Assembly (NCBI GenBank): GCA_963780655.1 | Contig: CAWACP010000008.1 | Location: forward strand, 15,865-79,864 | DNA: 64,000 nucleotides | Origin: CAWACP01 sp963780655 | GTDB taxonomy: Bacteria; Acidobacteriota; Terriglobia; Bryobacterales; Bryobacteraceae | Direction: 5' to 3' | Shown here: one piece after another, positions 51,916-61,874 of the stretch | Numbering within the stretch: the first letter of the stretch is position 1 | Layout: each line of letters opens with the position of its first letter | Program-made: the position numbers and the translations under genes | Notes under the pieces: model-generated | What the model was told of the DNA's origin: nothing | Seen by the model: only the letters and a program-made list of their open reading frames with translations | Databases searched by the model: none

Positions 51916-54863
51916 GCAACGGCTGCTGTCCCCCCGGCCCGCCGCTGAACCCGGCGCCGTACAACCGGCCCGGACTCTCCACCCTCTCGTACCGCATCGG
52001 AACGTGGGCCACTTTCCTGCGCGACATGCTCGCGCAGATCCACTCGGTGGCGATTCCGGATGGTGGGAACGCGGGCGCGCGTCCCCTGGCGGCGCTCACG
52101 ACGCGCGCCGCGGACGATCCGGCCATTGCGTGGCTGGATGCCTGGGCGGTTGTGGCCGACGTGCTGGCGTTCTATCAGGAGCGCATCGCCAACGAAGGCT
52201 ACCTGCGAACGGCGACGGAGCGCTTCTCGGTTCTGGAACTGGCCCGTGCGATCGGCTACGAGCTCAGTCCCGGCGTGGCGGCCAGCGCGTTTCTGGCGTT
52301 CACGGTGGATAACAGCCCGGGCGCGCCAGGCGTGGCCCAGCTGGCGAGCGGCATGAAGGTGCAGAACGTCCCGCCGCAGGGCAAATTGCCGCAGACGTTC
52401 GAGACCATCGAAGACATCCGGGCATACGCTTCGCGTAACGCTCTGAACCCGCGCCTGACGCGCCCGCAGGACCTGGCCCTCGTTTTCGATCCGGGAAGCA
52501 AAACAACCGGTCTGTACATGCTGGGAACCAACTCGAGTTTTCCACCGGGATCCGCCACTATGATTCCGGCCGCGCAGATCTACCCGCTCGCCAGCGAGTC
52601 CATACCCGATCCGGCGCCGGCGATCGCACTCGGGAATGTCGTGTATTTCTCCGGCACGGCCACCAATCTGCGCCGCGGCGACCGCCTGCTGATGGTGGGC
52701 AGGAACGACAACAACACGCCTTCGGTCGAGACGAAAGTGTTCGTCGTGCGCGATGTCGCCGTAGACGCCGTTTTGAATCGAACCCAGGTGGATCTCCGCG
52801 AAGACCTGGGCCAGAGCCCCGCGCCTCCTCGCTTCGTGCGCATCGATTTTCCGGAGGTGGAGTTCGCGGCTGAATCGGCATCGCTAAATATTGAAAATGC
52901 CCGAGCGGTGCTGGCGGGGAGCATCACCGAAAGCGACCTCCACGCAGTGGTGACGATGAACCGCTGGGATATCGACGACTTCGTCTCACTTGCGCCTTTT
53001 ACGTTCCGGCGGCTGCCGCCACCGCCTCCCGCGCCGAACCCTTCGGCAAAGCTGCCGCCGCCGGATCCGGGCATCTTCGCCCTGCGCACGCACGCGGGCA
53101 TTTTCGGGAACAATGCTCCGTTCTACAGCAGCCTGCTCGCGCCCGCCGGCGAGGGTTTCACGAAGGCCGGGGCGGCCGGCGGCAACTTCCTGTACCCCAA
53201 CGACTGGGATACGAACGGATGGCCGATCTGGACCGATTCGATCGCCAACGCTCCCTATTCGAATGCCGACATCTATCTCGATCAGGTGGTTCCGGGTATC
53301 GTTCGGGACAGTTGGATCGTGCTGGAGTTCCCCACCGGCGACCCTGCTGTGTACCGCGCGGGCGGCGTGGTGGAATCGGCTCTGGCCGGTTTCGGACTGA
53401 GCGGGCGCGTTACGGGCGCGCTCCTGACCGTAGCGGATGGAACGACCGGCATCGCCGTCAAGCCATCGAATTATCTTGTCCGCAAGACCGTCGCGTGGGC
53501 GCAGAGCGAGCCGCTGGAACTGGCCGACCTGCCGATCGCAGACGATATTTCCGCCGGCACAACGGAAGTGATGCTGGACCGCCTGGTGCCGGGTCTGAGC
53601 ATCGGGCAGGCCGTCGCCTGGACCGGCGCGCGCACAGCCGGAGACGCGCCCGGCGTGACGGCGAGTGAAGTTCTGACGATCGAACAGATCACGCACGTGG
53701 GAGGTTTCACGACGCTGCAGTTCTCGAGCGGCCTCGAGAACGACTACGTGCGGAACACGGTCACGCTGAACGCCAACGTGGCGCACGCTACGCATGGCGA
53801 AACCGTGACCGAGACGCTGGGCGGCGGCGACGCTTCCCAGGCAAACCAGAGTTTCACGCTGAAGCGGCCGCCGTTGACTTATACGGCCGCTCCCACGTCC
53901 ACCGGCTCGGAAAGCACGCTGGCGGTGCGCGTGAACGATTTGTTGTGGAACGAGGTCCCCTCGCTCTACGGGGCCGGTCCGGCCGATCAGGACTACATCG
54001 TCAGGCTGGAAGATGACGGAACCACGACGGTCACGTTCGGCGACGGAGGGGCGGGCGCACGCCTGCCCAGCGGCAGCCGCAACGTGCAGGCGACGTATCG
54101 CACCGGCATCGGGCTCGACGGCAACGTGGACGCCGGCAGTCTCACGCTGTTGCAAATGCGCCCCCCTGGCATTCGCGGCGTGACGAACCCTCTGGCGGCC
54201 GGCGGCGCCGCGGACCCCGAAGACCTGGATCACGCGCGCCAGAATGCACCACTGCGCGTGCTCACGCTCGACCGCATCGTGTCGCTGGACGATTACGAGA
54301 ACTTCGCGCGCGCTTTTGCGGGCATCGGCAAGGCGCAGGCGGCGGCGTTGTGGAGCGGCGATCGATATCTGGTGCACCTCACCGTGGCCGGGGCGGGCGG
54401 CGCGGCAGTAGACCCGGAATCGGCGCTCTATGCGAGCCTGCTCGGGGCCATCGATCGGGCGCGCGATCCGGTGCAGCAGGCGCTGGTGGCCAATTACCAG
54501 CCGCTGTTCTTCGATATCGAAGCGCGGGTTCTGGCAGACGCGCCGCGCTACGTGGCCGCCGACGTGTTCACCGCGGTGAAAGCGGCGCTCGAAGAGGCGT
54601 TCTCGTTTGACGCGCGGTCCTTCGCCCAGCCGGTGACCGCCTCCGAGGTGACCTCCGTCATTCAGTCGGTACCTGGGGTCATTGCCAGCGATCTGACCGG
54701 CCTGTTTCTGGTGACGGCGCCGAGGCTTTTCCTGCGATTTTTCGAGCGCGTGCCGCCGGTCCTCTGCGCGTCGCCCGCGCGTCTTGCCGGAAGCTCCATT
54801 CTTCCGGCCGAGCTTCTGCTGGTGAACCCGGCCGGCATAACGCTGCTGGAGATGCAGCCATGA
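51912..54863 (+). CDS. Baseplate J-like wedge protein 2 (Pvc12-like)
   Basis: A 983-aa protein. It begins CCPPGPPLNPAPYNRPGLST and has WLDAWAVVADVLAFYQERIA and EGYLRTATERFSVLELARAI, parallel to protein 1 (second gp6/gp7-type wedge). The C-terminal part carries VTFGDGGAGARLPSGSRNVQ and SLDDYENFARAFAGIGKAQA. It overlaps its neighbours by 4 bp at both ends. Paired J proteins are usual in eCIS. Confidence 0.94.
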   Translation: MSNGCCPPGPPLNPAPYNRPGLSTLSYRIGTWATFLRDMLAQIHSVAIPDGGNAGARPLAALTTRAADDPAIAWLDAWAVVADVLAFYQERIANEGYLRTATERFSVLELARAIGYELSPGVAASAFLAFTVDNSPGAPGVAQLASGMKVQNVPPQGKLPQTFETIEDIRAYASRNALNPRLTRPQDLALVFDPGSKTTGLYMLGTNSSFPPGSATMIPAAQIYPLASESIPDPAPAIALGNVVYFSGTATNLRRGDRLLMVGRNDNNTPSVETKVFVVRDVAVDAVLNRTQVDLREDLGQSPAPPRFVRIDFPEVEFAAESASLNIENARAVLAGSITESDLHAVVTMNRWDIDDFVSLAPFTFRRLPPPPPAPNPSAKLPPPDPGIFALRTHAGIFGNNAPFYSSLLAPAGEGFTKAGAAGGNFLYPNDWDTNGWPIWTDSIANAPYSNADIYLDQVVPGIVRDSWIVLEFPTGDPAVYRAGGVVESALAGFGLSGRVTGALLTVADGTTGIAVKPSNYLVRKTVAWAQSEPLELADLPIADDISAGTTEVMLDRLVPGLSIGQAVAWTGARTAGDAPGVTASEVLTIEQITHVGGFTTLQFSSGLENDYVRNTVTLNANVAHATHGETVTETLGGGDASQANQSFTLKRPPLTYTAAPTSTGSESTLAVRVNDLLWNEVPSLYGAGPADQDYIVRLEDDGTTTVTFGDGGAGARLPSGSRNVQATYRTGIGLDGNVDAGSLTLLQMRPPGIRGVTNPLAAGGAADPEDLDHARQNAPLRVLTLDRIVSLDDYENFARAFAGIGKAQAAALWSGDRYLVHLTVAGAGGAAVDPESALYASLLGAIDRARDPVQQALVANYQPLFFDIEARVLADAPRYVAADVFTAVKAALEEAFSFDARSFAQPVTASEVTSVIQSVPGVIASDLTGLFLVTAPRLFLRFFERVPPVLCASPARLAGSSILPAELLLVNPAGITLLEMQP

Positions 54864-57800
54864 GCGCCACAGCCGGCCGGCTCTACAATCTGCTGCCCGC
54901 CGTCTATCGCGTTCGCGACAGCGCCCAGGGCGAGCCGCTGCGCGCGCTGCTGACCATTATCGAGAGCGAGCTCAACGTTCTCGATGCCGACATTGCGAGC
55001 CTGTACGAGAACTGGTTCATCGAGACGTGCCAGGAGTGGGTGGCGCCCTACATCGGCGATCTGCTGGGCGCGCGCGGGTTGAAGCCCATCGCTGGCGGCG
55101 CGTTTACCGCGCGTCCTTATGTCGCGCATACGCTCAGGTATCGGCGCAGCAAGGGCACGGCCGCGATGCTGGAGGGGCTGGCGCGCGACGTGACGAACTG
55201 GCCGGCGCGCGTGGTGGAATTCTTCGAACTTCTCGATACCACGCAATTTCTGAATCACCTGCGCCCGCAAAACCTGATTACGCCCGATTTCCGGGACACC
55301 GGCGCTCTGGAATTGCTGGGCGGTCCCTTCGAGCAGGCCGACCACACGCTGGACGTGCGGTCGGTGACGGACGCCGGCGGCCAGTACAATGTGCCGAACC
55401 TGGGCATTTTTCTGTGGCGGATGGAGAGCTTTCCGGTGGTTCAGGCGACGGCGCGCCCGGTAACCGACGGCAGCGACGGCCGCTACTGGTTCAACCCCGT
55501 CGGTCTGGACGCGCCGTTGTTCAACCAGCCGCAGGCTCTCGCCGAGGGCGCGCGGGTGCTGACGGAATCGCAGGTTCCGGGCCCGCTTCGACGGCGCGCT
55601 CTCTATGACGATCTCGAGGCAATGCGCCAGGCGATCGTGGACAAGACCACGCCTTCCAGCGTTTATTTCGGCGCGAATCCGGTGCTGGCGATTTCCGTCG
55701 CAGGCAAGCCCGTTCCGCCGGAACAGATCATAATCTGCGACCTGAACGACCCGGCGAATCCGGGCGCCTGGCCGCATCCGCCCGCGACGGAATCGTACAC
55801 GCCGTCTTCGGGCGGCGCGCCCGTCTCCATGCCCATCGCCGTATCGGTGGATCCGCTGCTGGGGCGGCTGTTCTTTACCGCGGGCTCGATTCCCGCGAAT
55901 CCGGCGCAGGTGCTGGTGAGTTACTCCTACGCATTCAGCGGCAATCTGGGCGGCGGTCCTTACGACCGCAGCGATTCGATGCCGCAGAGCGCCGCGACTT
56001 TTCAGGTGGCCGTCAGCAAGCAGCTCGCCGCGGATAACAAGACAATCTTCGCGACGCTGACCGATGCCGTCGCCGAGCCCGCGACGGGATGGAACGCTCA
56101 GGCGCCCGGTGCTACCGGCATCATTGCGATCCTCGACAGCGAGACGTACGCGGACAGCCCGTCCATTACGATTCCCAACGGCAGTCAGTTGCTGATCGTG
56201 GCGGCGGACTGGCCCGGTGTGCATCACGGCAATGCTGCGCAAACTGCGCTCGAGCCGGTGGGCACGCGCCCGCATATTCGAGGAAAGATCCAGGTGACGG
56301 GAACGGCGCCGGCAGGCAGCGCTACGCCGGGCAGCCTGATTCTGAACGGGCTGCTGATCGAGGGCTCCATTACGGTGGCGCCGGGGAATCTGGGAAGCCT
56401 CGAACTGATTCATTCGACCGTCGTGCCGCCGCCAGCCGTTCGCGTGAGCCTGAATCCAGGGGTCGTGCCGGTGCATCCCGTGTCGCTGATCGAGCGCGCG
56501 GCCTTATCGCCGATTGCGACAGGTCCACAAATCCCTCTGCGGCCGCCACCGCCCCCGCCGCCGATTCTGTTCATCACCACCACCTCGCCTCTGCCCAGCG
56601 CGACCGCGGGCGCGCCCTTCTCGAAGACATTCGCGGCGGCGGGCGGCACGGGCCTGACGTGGTCGGCCGCCGGTTTGCCCGCGGGACTGAACATGAGCGC
56701 GGCCGGGGTGCTCAGCGGTACGCCCGCCGCTGCCGGCAGCTTCAGTTTCACTGTCACCGTTCGCGATACCGCGGGCGCGATTCGCAGCGGAGTTTTCGTG
56801 CTGCCGGTGAATCCCGCACTGACAATCGGCACGGCCTCTCCGTTGCCCGCGGCGACCGCCCTGACCCCATATAGCGAGACGCTGGCAGCCACAGGCGGCA
56901 GTGGAGTGTACACGTGGTCTGCGACTGGTTTACCCGGCTGGCTGAATCTGAGCGCGGCGGGGGTTCTGACCGGGACGCCGCCCGCGACCGGCAACGCGAG
57001 CTTTACGATTAAAGTCGCCGATTCCAATGGGGCCGCGCAATCCGCCGTGTTCGCGCTTTCCGTCGTCGCGCCTCCGCTGGTGATCGCTACCGCGCAACTT
57101 GCAGGCGCGGCCACCGGCGCGGCTTATAACCAGCAGTTCAGCGGAACGGGCGGACGGCCGCCGCTCGCCTGGAGCGTGGTTGCCGGAGCGCTGCCTCCAG
57201 GTGTGTCGCTCGCCGCATCGACCGGTACTCTGAGCGGTACGCCCACAACGGCTGGATCGTTCACCTTCACTGTGCAGTTGAGCGATTCCGCCGGGACCGC
57301 GCCGACGACGCGGCAGCTCACCATCGCGGTGGCCTCTGGGCTCAGTGTCGCCACCGCGCCCGCATTGCCGGCCGTGAGCGTCGGGTCCGGCTACTCCCAA
57401 ACGCTCGCGGCATCGGGCGGCGTTGCGCCGTTCGCCTGGTCGGTCAGCGCCGGCGCACTGCCGGCGGGCCTGAGCCTCAATGCATCCACCGGCGCCATTT
57501 CCGGCACACCAACGGCGGCCGGCAATTTTGCTTTCACCGCGAAGGTTGTGGACAGCAAATCGGCCAGCGCCACGCAGGTATTCACGCTCGTCGTGGCCGC
57601 CGCTCCGGCCATCCGTACGACTGCGCTCGCCAACAGCGATCAGGGGGTGGCTTACTCGCAGGCGCTCGCTCTCGCGGGCGGCGTCGCTCCCTTTGCGTGG
57701 ACCATATCGGCGGGCTCGCTCCCGCCGGGCATCGCGCTCGATGCCACAAGAGGAACGCTCACCGGCAACCCGTCCGCCGCAGGCACGTTCCACTTCACGG

Positions 57801-59002
57801 TTCAGGTGAAGGACAGCTCCGCCGCCACGGCCAGCCAGGCGCTCACCATTGCGATCGCCGCACCGCTGTCGATCGGCGCATCCGGCGCGCTCGCGGCCGG
57901 CATGGCTGGCGATCCGTATTCGCAGCAACTGGCGGAGACCGGAGGAACGGCGCCGTTCGTCTGGTCGGTGGCGAGCGGCAGCCTTCCGCCCGGCCTGAGC
58001 TTATCCGCTGGGGGCGCACTGTCGGGTACGCCATCGTCGGCGGCATCCAGTACGTTCGCCGCACAGGTGACGGACGCAGCCGGAGCAACCGCGGCCGCGA
58101 CCTTCTCACTGAACATCGAGCCCGCGCTGGCGATCGTTACCGCCGCGCTGCCGGCGGGCCTGACCGGCGCGGCCTACAGCATCGCCCTCGTATCGAGCGG
58201 CGGCGTCGCTGGGTTCCAGTGGGCCGTTACCGCGGGCGCCCTGCCGCCCGGCATAACGCTCAGCAGCCAGGGCGTTTTGAGCGGCGCGCCCACCGCTGCG
58301 GGGACCTTCACGCCAACCCTGACCGTTACAGATGCAGGGGGCTTTTCGAGCAGCCGCGAGTTCATCGTTCTGGTGGCTGCGCCTTCGATCGAGGTAGGCA
58401 ACGAAAACCTGGCGCTTGCCGTCACGCTCAACCGAAGCATCTCAGGGCCGCTGTCGCTGGGCGCGGCGGCGCAATTGAGCGTCGCGGACAGCATTCTGGA
58501 CGGCGCGGGCGGCATCGCTGTCGACGCGCCCGCGGCCGACGCCTCCATTCAGGCCAGCACCGTGTTTGGCGGCGTGGGCTCGGCGGCAGCGAGCGGCGTG
58601 CGGACGCTGCAGGCGGGGAACAGCATCTTCACCGTGCCGGTGTTCACCGAGCGGCGCCAAACCGGCTGCATGCGATTCTGCTATCTTGCGCCCGGATCGC
58701 GCACGCCGCGCCGATACCGGTCGCAGCCCGACCTTGCGCTGAAGGGCGTCACCGATCCCGTGGCGCAGGCGATCGTGCGGGCGCGCCTGACGCCCACGTT
58801 TACTTCGATCGCCTGGGGCCAGCCCGGATACGCGCAGCTCAGCCTCGGGTGCGCTGCCGAGATCCGCACGGGCGCCGACGACAGGTCGGAGATGGGCGCC
58901 TTCGATTTCCTGAAACAACCACAGCGCGAAGACAACCTGACCGCCAGCCTGAACGAGTTCCTGCGGTTCGGCATGGAGGCGGGGATTCTCTTCGTCACGT
59001 AA
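54860..59002 (+). CDS. Tail protein I-like baseplate protein with an inserted array of seven Ig-like repeats
   Basis: A 1380-aa protein. Residues about 1-200 are gpI-like: LYNLLPAVYRVRDSAQGEPL, LENWFIETCQEWVAPYIGDLL (YENW in this copy), RSKGTAAMLEGLARDVTNWP. Residues about 200-560 are a beta-rich domain ending in beta-helix-like rungs (LILNGLLIEGSITVAPGNLG). From about 568 to 1174 there are seven He_PIG-type Ig-like repeats of about 84-88 residues, each with the pattern GxxPFxWSVxxGxLPxGLxL and LSGTPTAAGxFxFTVxVxD. After 1175 the beta-helix resumes (ALAVTLNRSISGPLSLGAAA). The repeats resemble bacterial adhesin repeats and may bind carbohydrate or protein on target cells. Confidence 0.9.
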   Translation: MSATAGRLYNLLPAVYRVRDSAQGEPLRALLTIIESELNVLDADIASLYENWFIETCQEWVAPYIGDLLGARGLKPIAGGAFTARPYVAHTLRYRRSKGTAAMLEGLARDVTNWPARVVEFFELLDTTQFLNHLRPQNLITPDFRDTGALELLGGPFEQADHTLDVRSVTDAGGQYNVPNLGIFLWRMESFPVVQATARPVTDGSDGRYWFNPVGLDAPLFNQPQALAEGARVLTESQVPGPLRRRALYDDLEAMRQAIVDKTTPSSVYFGANPVLAISVAGKPVPPEQIIICDLNDPANPGAWPHPPATESYTPSSGGAPVSMPIAVSVDPLLGRLFFTAGSIPANPAQVLVSYSYAFSGNLGGGPYDRSDSMPQSAATFQVAVSKQLAADNKTIFATLTDAVAEPATGWNAQAPGATGIIAILDSETYADSPSITIPNGSQLLIVAADWPGVHHGNAAQTALEPVGTRPHIRGKIQVTGTAPAGSATPGSLILNGLLIEGSITVAPGNLGSLELIHSTVVPPPAVRVSLNPGVVPVHPVSLIERAALSPIATGPQIPLRPPPPPPPILFITTTSPLPSATAGAPFSKTFAAAGGTGLTWSAAGLPAGLNMSAAGVLSGTPAAAGSFSFTVTVRDTAGAIRSGVFVLPVNPALTIGTASPLPAATALTPYSETLAATGGSGVYTWSATGLPGWLNLSAAGVLTGTPPATGNASFTIKVADSNGAAQSAVFALSVVAPPLVIATAQLAGAATGAAYNQQFSGTGGRPPLAWSVVAGALPPGVSLAASTGTLSGTPTTAGSFTFTVQLSDSAGTAPTTRQLTIAVASGLSVATAPALPAVSVGSGYSQTLAASGGVAPFAWSVSAGALPAGLSLNASTGAISGTPTAAGNFAFTAKVVDSKSASATQVFTLVVAAAPAIRTTALANSDQGVAYSQALALAGGVAPFAWTISAGSLPPGIALDATRGTLTGNPSAAGTFHFTVQVKDSSAATASQALTIAIAAPLSIGASGALAAGMAGDPYSQQLAETGGTAPFVWSVASGSLPPGLSLSAGGALSGTPSSAASSTFAAQVTDAAGATAAATFSLNIEPALAIVTAALPAGLTGAAYSIALVSSGGVAGFQWAVTAGALPPGITLSSQGVLSGAPTAAGTFTPTLTVTDAGGFSSSREFIVLVAAPSIEVGNENLALAVTLNRSISGPLSLGAAAQLSVADSILDGAGGIAVDAPAADASIQASTVFGGVGSAAASGVRTLQAGNSIFTVPVFTERRQTGCMRFCYLAPGSRTPRRYRSQPDLALKGVTDPVAQAIVRARLTPTFTSIAWGQPGYAQLSLGCAAEIRTGADDRSEMGAFDFLKQPQREDNLTASLNEFLRFGMEAGILFVT

Positions 59003-59012
59003 GGAGAGCAGT

Positions 59013-61874
59013 GTGGCAGGCGATATCACTCGAAGCACTTTCGATGCTCTGAAGCATTACAGCGCCGTCCGGCAGCAGCAGGGCCGGGTGAGCGTGGATG
59101 CGGATTGGAACGAACAGGCGGACATAGCCGCGCACCGCGCGCGCACCGAAGCCGAGGACGCGATCGGGCGCACGGGCGCGCCGCGCGACACAGCGGGCTT
59201 TCAGGTGATTCCGCTGCCGCTGACCGGCGCCTCGAGCGACCTGGCTCTGTCGCCCGGCCGCATGTACGTGGATGGCCTGCTCTGCGAGTTGGAATCGACG
59301 CTCGCGCCGCTGGTGAACATCACGGGAACGGCGCAGGTGCAGGTGACGAACATGGTGCTCGACGGCCGCGAACTGGCCGCGGGCCAGTGGGTGGAGATCT
59401 CGGCAACCGACAACACCGCTCCCGCTCCTGTCCAGACAACCATCCAGTCCGTGAACGTGCCCACGCAGACGCTGACGCTGGCGGGCAATATCGGCGGCTT
59501 CGCGGGGAAAACCGGTCCGCAGTTGCGGCGCATCACGACATATCTCACGCAGCCCGACAGCCCGGCTCCCGCGCCGCTCCCGGCCGGCGGCCTGGCGCAC
59601 GCGTATCTGGATGTGTGGGAGCGGACCGTCACGGCGCTCGAGGATGGCGAGATTCGCGACCCGGCGCTGGGCCCGGCGAGCGGCCCCGACACGACCACGC
59701 GCATCAAGACCGTCTGGCAGGTGAAACTGGCTCCGCTCGCGGCCGCGAACCCCACGTGCTCCACGACGCCGGGTTTTGCGAGCCTCGTTCCCCAGAGCAC
59801 CGGACAGGTTGCCGCGCGCGCGGAGCCCACGGCGGCGGCCACGTCCGCCTGCATCCTGCCTCCGCGGGCCGGATTCCGGCGGCTGGAAAATCAGCTCTAT
59901 CGCGTGGAGGTGCACGCGCCGGGCAGCCTTGCCACGGGCAAGCCGACTTTCAAGTGGTCGCGCGATAACGGCTCGGTGACCACCGCCATCGTTTCGCCCG
60001 CGCCCACGCTGAGCGGCAATGCGCTTACCCTCAATGTCGGTTCGCTCGGCCGCGACCAGGTGCTCGGCTTCGGCGCGGGACAGTGGGTGGAACTTACCGA
60101 AGATGGACGCGAGCTTTCCGGAACGCCGGGGATTCTGGTGCAGTTGACCGGCGCCGCGCAGGGACCGCAGGGTCCCGTCTTAACGGCCGACGCGTCGCTG
60201 GCGAATCCCGCCGATCTGAGCAACTTTCTGAACGCCTTCACCAACCAGACGGTGCGCAACCCGAAGGTGCGCCGCTGGGACCAGTCCGGTGCGCAGGTTT
60301 CCACCGCGTCGCCCGGAGGAGATGTGGCGATTCAGGAAGGATCCTGGATGGATCTGGAAAGCGGCGTTCAGGTCTTCTTCGCGGCGGGCGGCGATTATCA
60401 GACCGGCGATTACTGGTTGATTCCGGCGCGCACCGTTACCGGCGATGTCGACTGGCCGCGGGACAGTTCCGGGACTCCGCAGTTTCGGTCTCCCGAGGGC
60501 ATCCGCCATCATTACTGCCGGCTTGGCATCGTCAACTTCGGCGGCCCCGCGTGGACTTCGGCCGGCGATTGCCGCCAGTTCTTCGCCCCTCTGGCCGATT
60601 CAGGCATCCACATCACCGTCGTGTTTCTGACCAATCCCACCGGCGTTTCGCCGAACGCCGGCGTTGTTCTCAACGACGGCACGGTGGCGCTGCAGGATCT
60701 GGCGAACGGCATCAGCATCGCTTGCGATTCGCCGATCGATCCCGTATCCATCGGCGGCAACGGATCGCTCACCAAGCCCGCGTGTCTGGTGACCATCGAC
60801 GTGCCGAACGCCGCAGCCGGTCAACTGCCCTTCGCGGCTCAACCGATGATCGTTGAGTCGTCATTGAAACTGGATGGCGCCGGAACGATCATCACCTGGA
60901 CTCCGACACAGGCGGCCGCCACATGGATTCAGAACCAGCTTTCGCAAATCCTGGGACAGACGCCCGCTCCCGGTCCGATGCTGGCCCATCTGCGGCTGAA
61001 AGGGAATTTCATCTGGGCGCAGGGCAACCCTTCGTTGTACCTGGATGGAGAGGCCGTCGGCGGTCCGGCGGCGCCCGATGCTTCGGGCAATCAGCGCACC
61101 GGAATTGTGCTGCCGAGCGGTACTGGACGAAGGGGCGGCGATTTCGAGATGTGGTTCTGGCTGATCTCGCTGCCATCGGTGGTGGTTTCGCCCACGTCCA
61201 TCGACTTCCCCGCCCAGGCCGTCGGCACGACCAGCGCGCCCATACCGGTGGCCCTGACGAATAACACAAAGAATCCGATCGCCATCACCAGCATTGTGCC
61301 CAGCGGCGATTTTGCCCAGACCACCACTTGTCCGGCCAGCCCTGGCACACTGGCGGCCGGGGGCAATTGCGCCATCAATGCGACCTTTACGCCCACCATC
61401 GGCGGACTCCGGTCGGGCGCGATTACGGTGTCTTTTGCCACCGGCGCTCCGCTGACCATTCCGCTCGCGGGAGTCGGGCTGTCGCCGGCTTTGCAGGCGT
61501 CCACGACCACGCTGAGCTTCACCGTATTCTTCCCCGGGAGCTCCACGCAGCCGGTGACGTTCAGCAATATCGGCAGCGCGCCGCTGGTCATCGGCAGCAT
61601 GACGCTCGGCGGACCGGCCGGCACCGACTACTCCCTGTCGACGTCCGGTCCTCTCACGCTTGCTCCCGGCGGCAGCTTTGTTTTGAATGTCACGTTCAAA
61701 CCGGCCGCCGCCACCGTGCGCAACGCGACGCTGACGATCAACCACAACGCGGCGGGAAGTCCGCTGATCGTCTCGCTCTTCGGCCGAGGCATTCCCATTT
61801 TTGGAGGGGGGCTGGGACCCGTTGGGGGAGGAGTCCTCAGGTTCGATCAGGCGCGGTTCATCAAGCCGGCGTGA
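59013..61874 (+). CDS. DUF6519 eCIS protein with two C-terminal ASH/choice-of-anchor-D domains
   Basis: A 953-aa protein. The N-terminal segment (DITRSTFDALKHYSAVRQQQ, GRVSVDADWNEQADI) is diagnostic of DUF6519, a domain found at the distal end of eCIS clusters. Residues about 250-700 are beta-rich with FKWSRDNGSVTTAIVSPAPT. The last 220 residues are two Ig-like ASH domains (VVVSPTSIDFPAQAVGTTSA; TLSFTVFFPGSSTQPVTFSN). The GTG start has GGAGAG 5 bp upstream. It is the last gene of the cluster and probably a baseplate-peripheral or fibre-like element. No separate tail-fibre gene is seen. Confidence 0.87.
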   Translation: MAGDITRSTFDALKHYSAVRQQQGRVSVDADWNEQADIAAHRARTEAEDAIGRTGAPRDTAGFQVIPLPLTGASSDLALSPGRMYVDGLLCELESTLAPLVNITGTAQVQVTNMVLDGRELAAGQWVEISATDNTAPAPVQTTIQSVNVPTQTLTLAGNIGGFAGKTGPQLRRITTYLTQPDSPAPAPLPAGGLAHAYLDVWERTVTALEDGEIRDPALGPASGPDTTTRIKTVWQVKLAPLAAANPTCSTTPGFASLVPQSTGQVAARAEPTAAATSACILPPRAGFRRLENQLYRVEVHAPGSLATGKPTFKWSRDNGSVTTAIVSPAPTLSGNALTLNVGSLGRDQVLGFGAGQWVELTEDGRELSGTPGILVQLTGAAQGPQGPVLTADASLANPADLSNFLNAFTNQTVRNPKVRRWDQSGAQVSTASPGGDVAIQEGSWMDLESGVQVFFAAGGDYQTGDYWLIPARTVTGDVDWPRDSSGTPQFRSPEGIRHHYCRLGIVNFGGPAWTSAGDCRQFFAPLADSGIHITVVFLTNPTGVSPNAGVVLNDGTVALQDLANGISIACDSPIDPVSIGGNGSLTKPACLVTIDVPNAAAGQLPFAAQPMIVESSLKLDGAGTIITWTPTQAAATWIQNQLSQILGQTPAPGPMLAHLRLKGNFIWAQGNPSLYLDGEAVGGPAAPDASGNQRTGIVLPSGTGRRGGDFEMWFWLISLPSVVVSPTSIDFPAQAVGTTSAPIPVALTNNTKNPIAITSIVPSGDFAQTTTCPASPGTLAAGGNCAINATFTPTIGGLRSGAITVSFATGAPLTIPLAGVGLSPALQASTTTLSFTVFFPGSSTQPVTFSNIGSAPLVIGSMTLGGPAGTDYSLSTSGPLTLAPGGSFVLNVTFKPAAATVRNATLTINHNAAGSPLIVSLFGRGIPIFGGGLGPVGGGVLRFDQARFIKPA

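Noticed and set aside
56566..58384. CRISPR array or tandem DNA repeat
   Set aside because: The periodicity is at protein level (about 84-88 residues) with diverged DNA, that is, Ig-like domain repeats. No CRISPR-like repeat-spacer pattern exists in the window.
31697..61874. Prophage or type VI secretion system
   Set aside because: No capsid, portal, terminase, lysis or integrase genes, and no TssJLM or ClpV. DUF4255, the Pvc15-like ATPase and DUF4157 proteins identify an eCIS.
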